Shown in pieces: positions 5,580-5,715 of a stretch of 5,715 bases of DNA. Both the position numbers and the translations under genes were made by a program. The notes under the pieces are model-generated. The model had not been told where the DNA came from and searched no databases. It saw only the letters and a list, made by a program, of their open reading frames with translations. The stretch is from DATGHS01 sp035307785. GTDB lineage: Bacteria > Planctomycetota > Planctomycetia > Gemmatales > Gemmataceae. Position 1 is the stretch's first letter, and each line of letters begins with the position of its first letter. The stretch is from NCBI GenBank assembly GCA_035307785.1, contig DATGHS010000354.1, forward strand, positions 1 through 5,715, written 5' to 3'.

Positions 5580-5715
5580 GTGCCTCATCAAGTCTTGAAT
5601 TTGGGGTATAGTCGCTTCAGTTTTACACGGGCGTCGTCGATGCGGAACTGCCAGTCGACTCCCCTTTGTTTCGCGTTCGTTTTCTCGGACCAAGCGGTGA
5701 TCTCGTTTTGTAGTT
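5580..5715. mobile_element. IS630-family insertion sequence, one end only, cut by right window edge
   Basis: The frame starting at the right edge encodes an IS630-type transposase C-terminus whose stop lies 8 bases inside the proposed element end. IS630 elements insert at TA; a TA at 5578-5579 directly precedes GTGCCTCATCAAGTCTTGA, which would be the terminal inverted repeat. The other end and the second TA are outside the window, so the exact boundary is inferred. The insertion lies 2 bases after the stop codon of the preceding gene and leaves that gene intact. Confidence 0.65.
5588..5715 (-). CDS. IS630-family transposase, C-terminal fragment (cut by right window edge)
   Basis: Reading the minus strand from 5713 to the stop at 5590-5588 gives 41 residues: LQNEITAWSEKTNAKQRGVD, then WQFRIDDARVKLKRLYPKFKT to the end. 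The pattern of an acidic 'ITAW-x-x-x-x-N' helix followed by 'V-x-W-x-F-x-x-x-DAR-x-KLKRLYP' is characteristic of the C-terminus of IS630-type (DDE) transposases. The catalytic DDE residues lie upstream, outside the window, so I cannot say whether the copy is intact. Transcription would be convergent with the oxidoreductase-like gene, whose stop is 12 bases away. Confidence 0.8.
   Translation of the reverse strand, partial: LQNEITAWSEKTNAKQRGVDWQFRIDDARVKLKRLYPKFKT

Overview
The window looks like a planctomycete chromosome (Pirellulales-like by impression, not by search). Two protein families that are strongly expanded in Planctomycetes sit side by side: a DUF1549/DUF1553 (PSD1) protein and a DUF1501 twin-arginine protein. 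The DNA is moderately GC-rich, strong Shine-Dalgarno sites are scarce, and the gaps between genes are filled with long palindromes.

Layout. Positions 1-600 (minus strand) encode the N-terminal 200 residues of a bacterial type IB DNA topoisomerase; the gene runs off the left edge before its catalytic tyrosine. Positions 601-838 are a divergent intergenic region with a weak promoter candidate, a small leader hairpin and a ribosome binding site. Three plus-strand genes follow: the PSD1 protein (839-2731), the DUF1501 protein (2806-4302) and a protein with Gfo/Idh/MocA-like features but no classical dinucleotide-binding glycine motif (4397-5575). Two bases after the last stop codon an insertion sequence appears to begin; its minus-strand reading frame encodes the C-terminus of an IS630-family transposase and runs off the right edge.

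How the genes may work together. PSD1 and DUF1501 genes are commonly paired in planctomycetes. Here the first has a Sec-type signal peptide and a CxxCH motif, and the second has a Tat signal, so both products should act outside the cytoplasm. The third product has no export signal and should be cytoplasmic. No substrate can be read from the sequence. The three genes are co-directional and plausibly one transcription unit, but each gap is almost entirely occupied by a hairpin (21-bp stem in the first, 35-bp in the second), which could process or attenuate the message.

The most interesting signal beyond the genes is a set of GC-rich palindromes with a related core (AAGCCCGCARGCGAG or CGCAAGCGG). 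They occur in both intergenic gaps and once inside the PSD1 coding sequence, where the repeat is translated in frame in a probable surface loop. I see no convincing new defence or enzymatic system; the DUF1501-adjacent third gene is the least characterised component.
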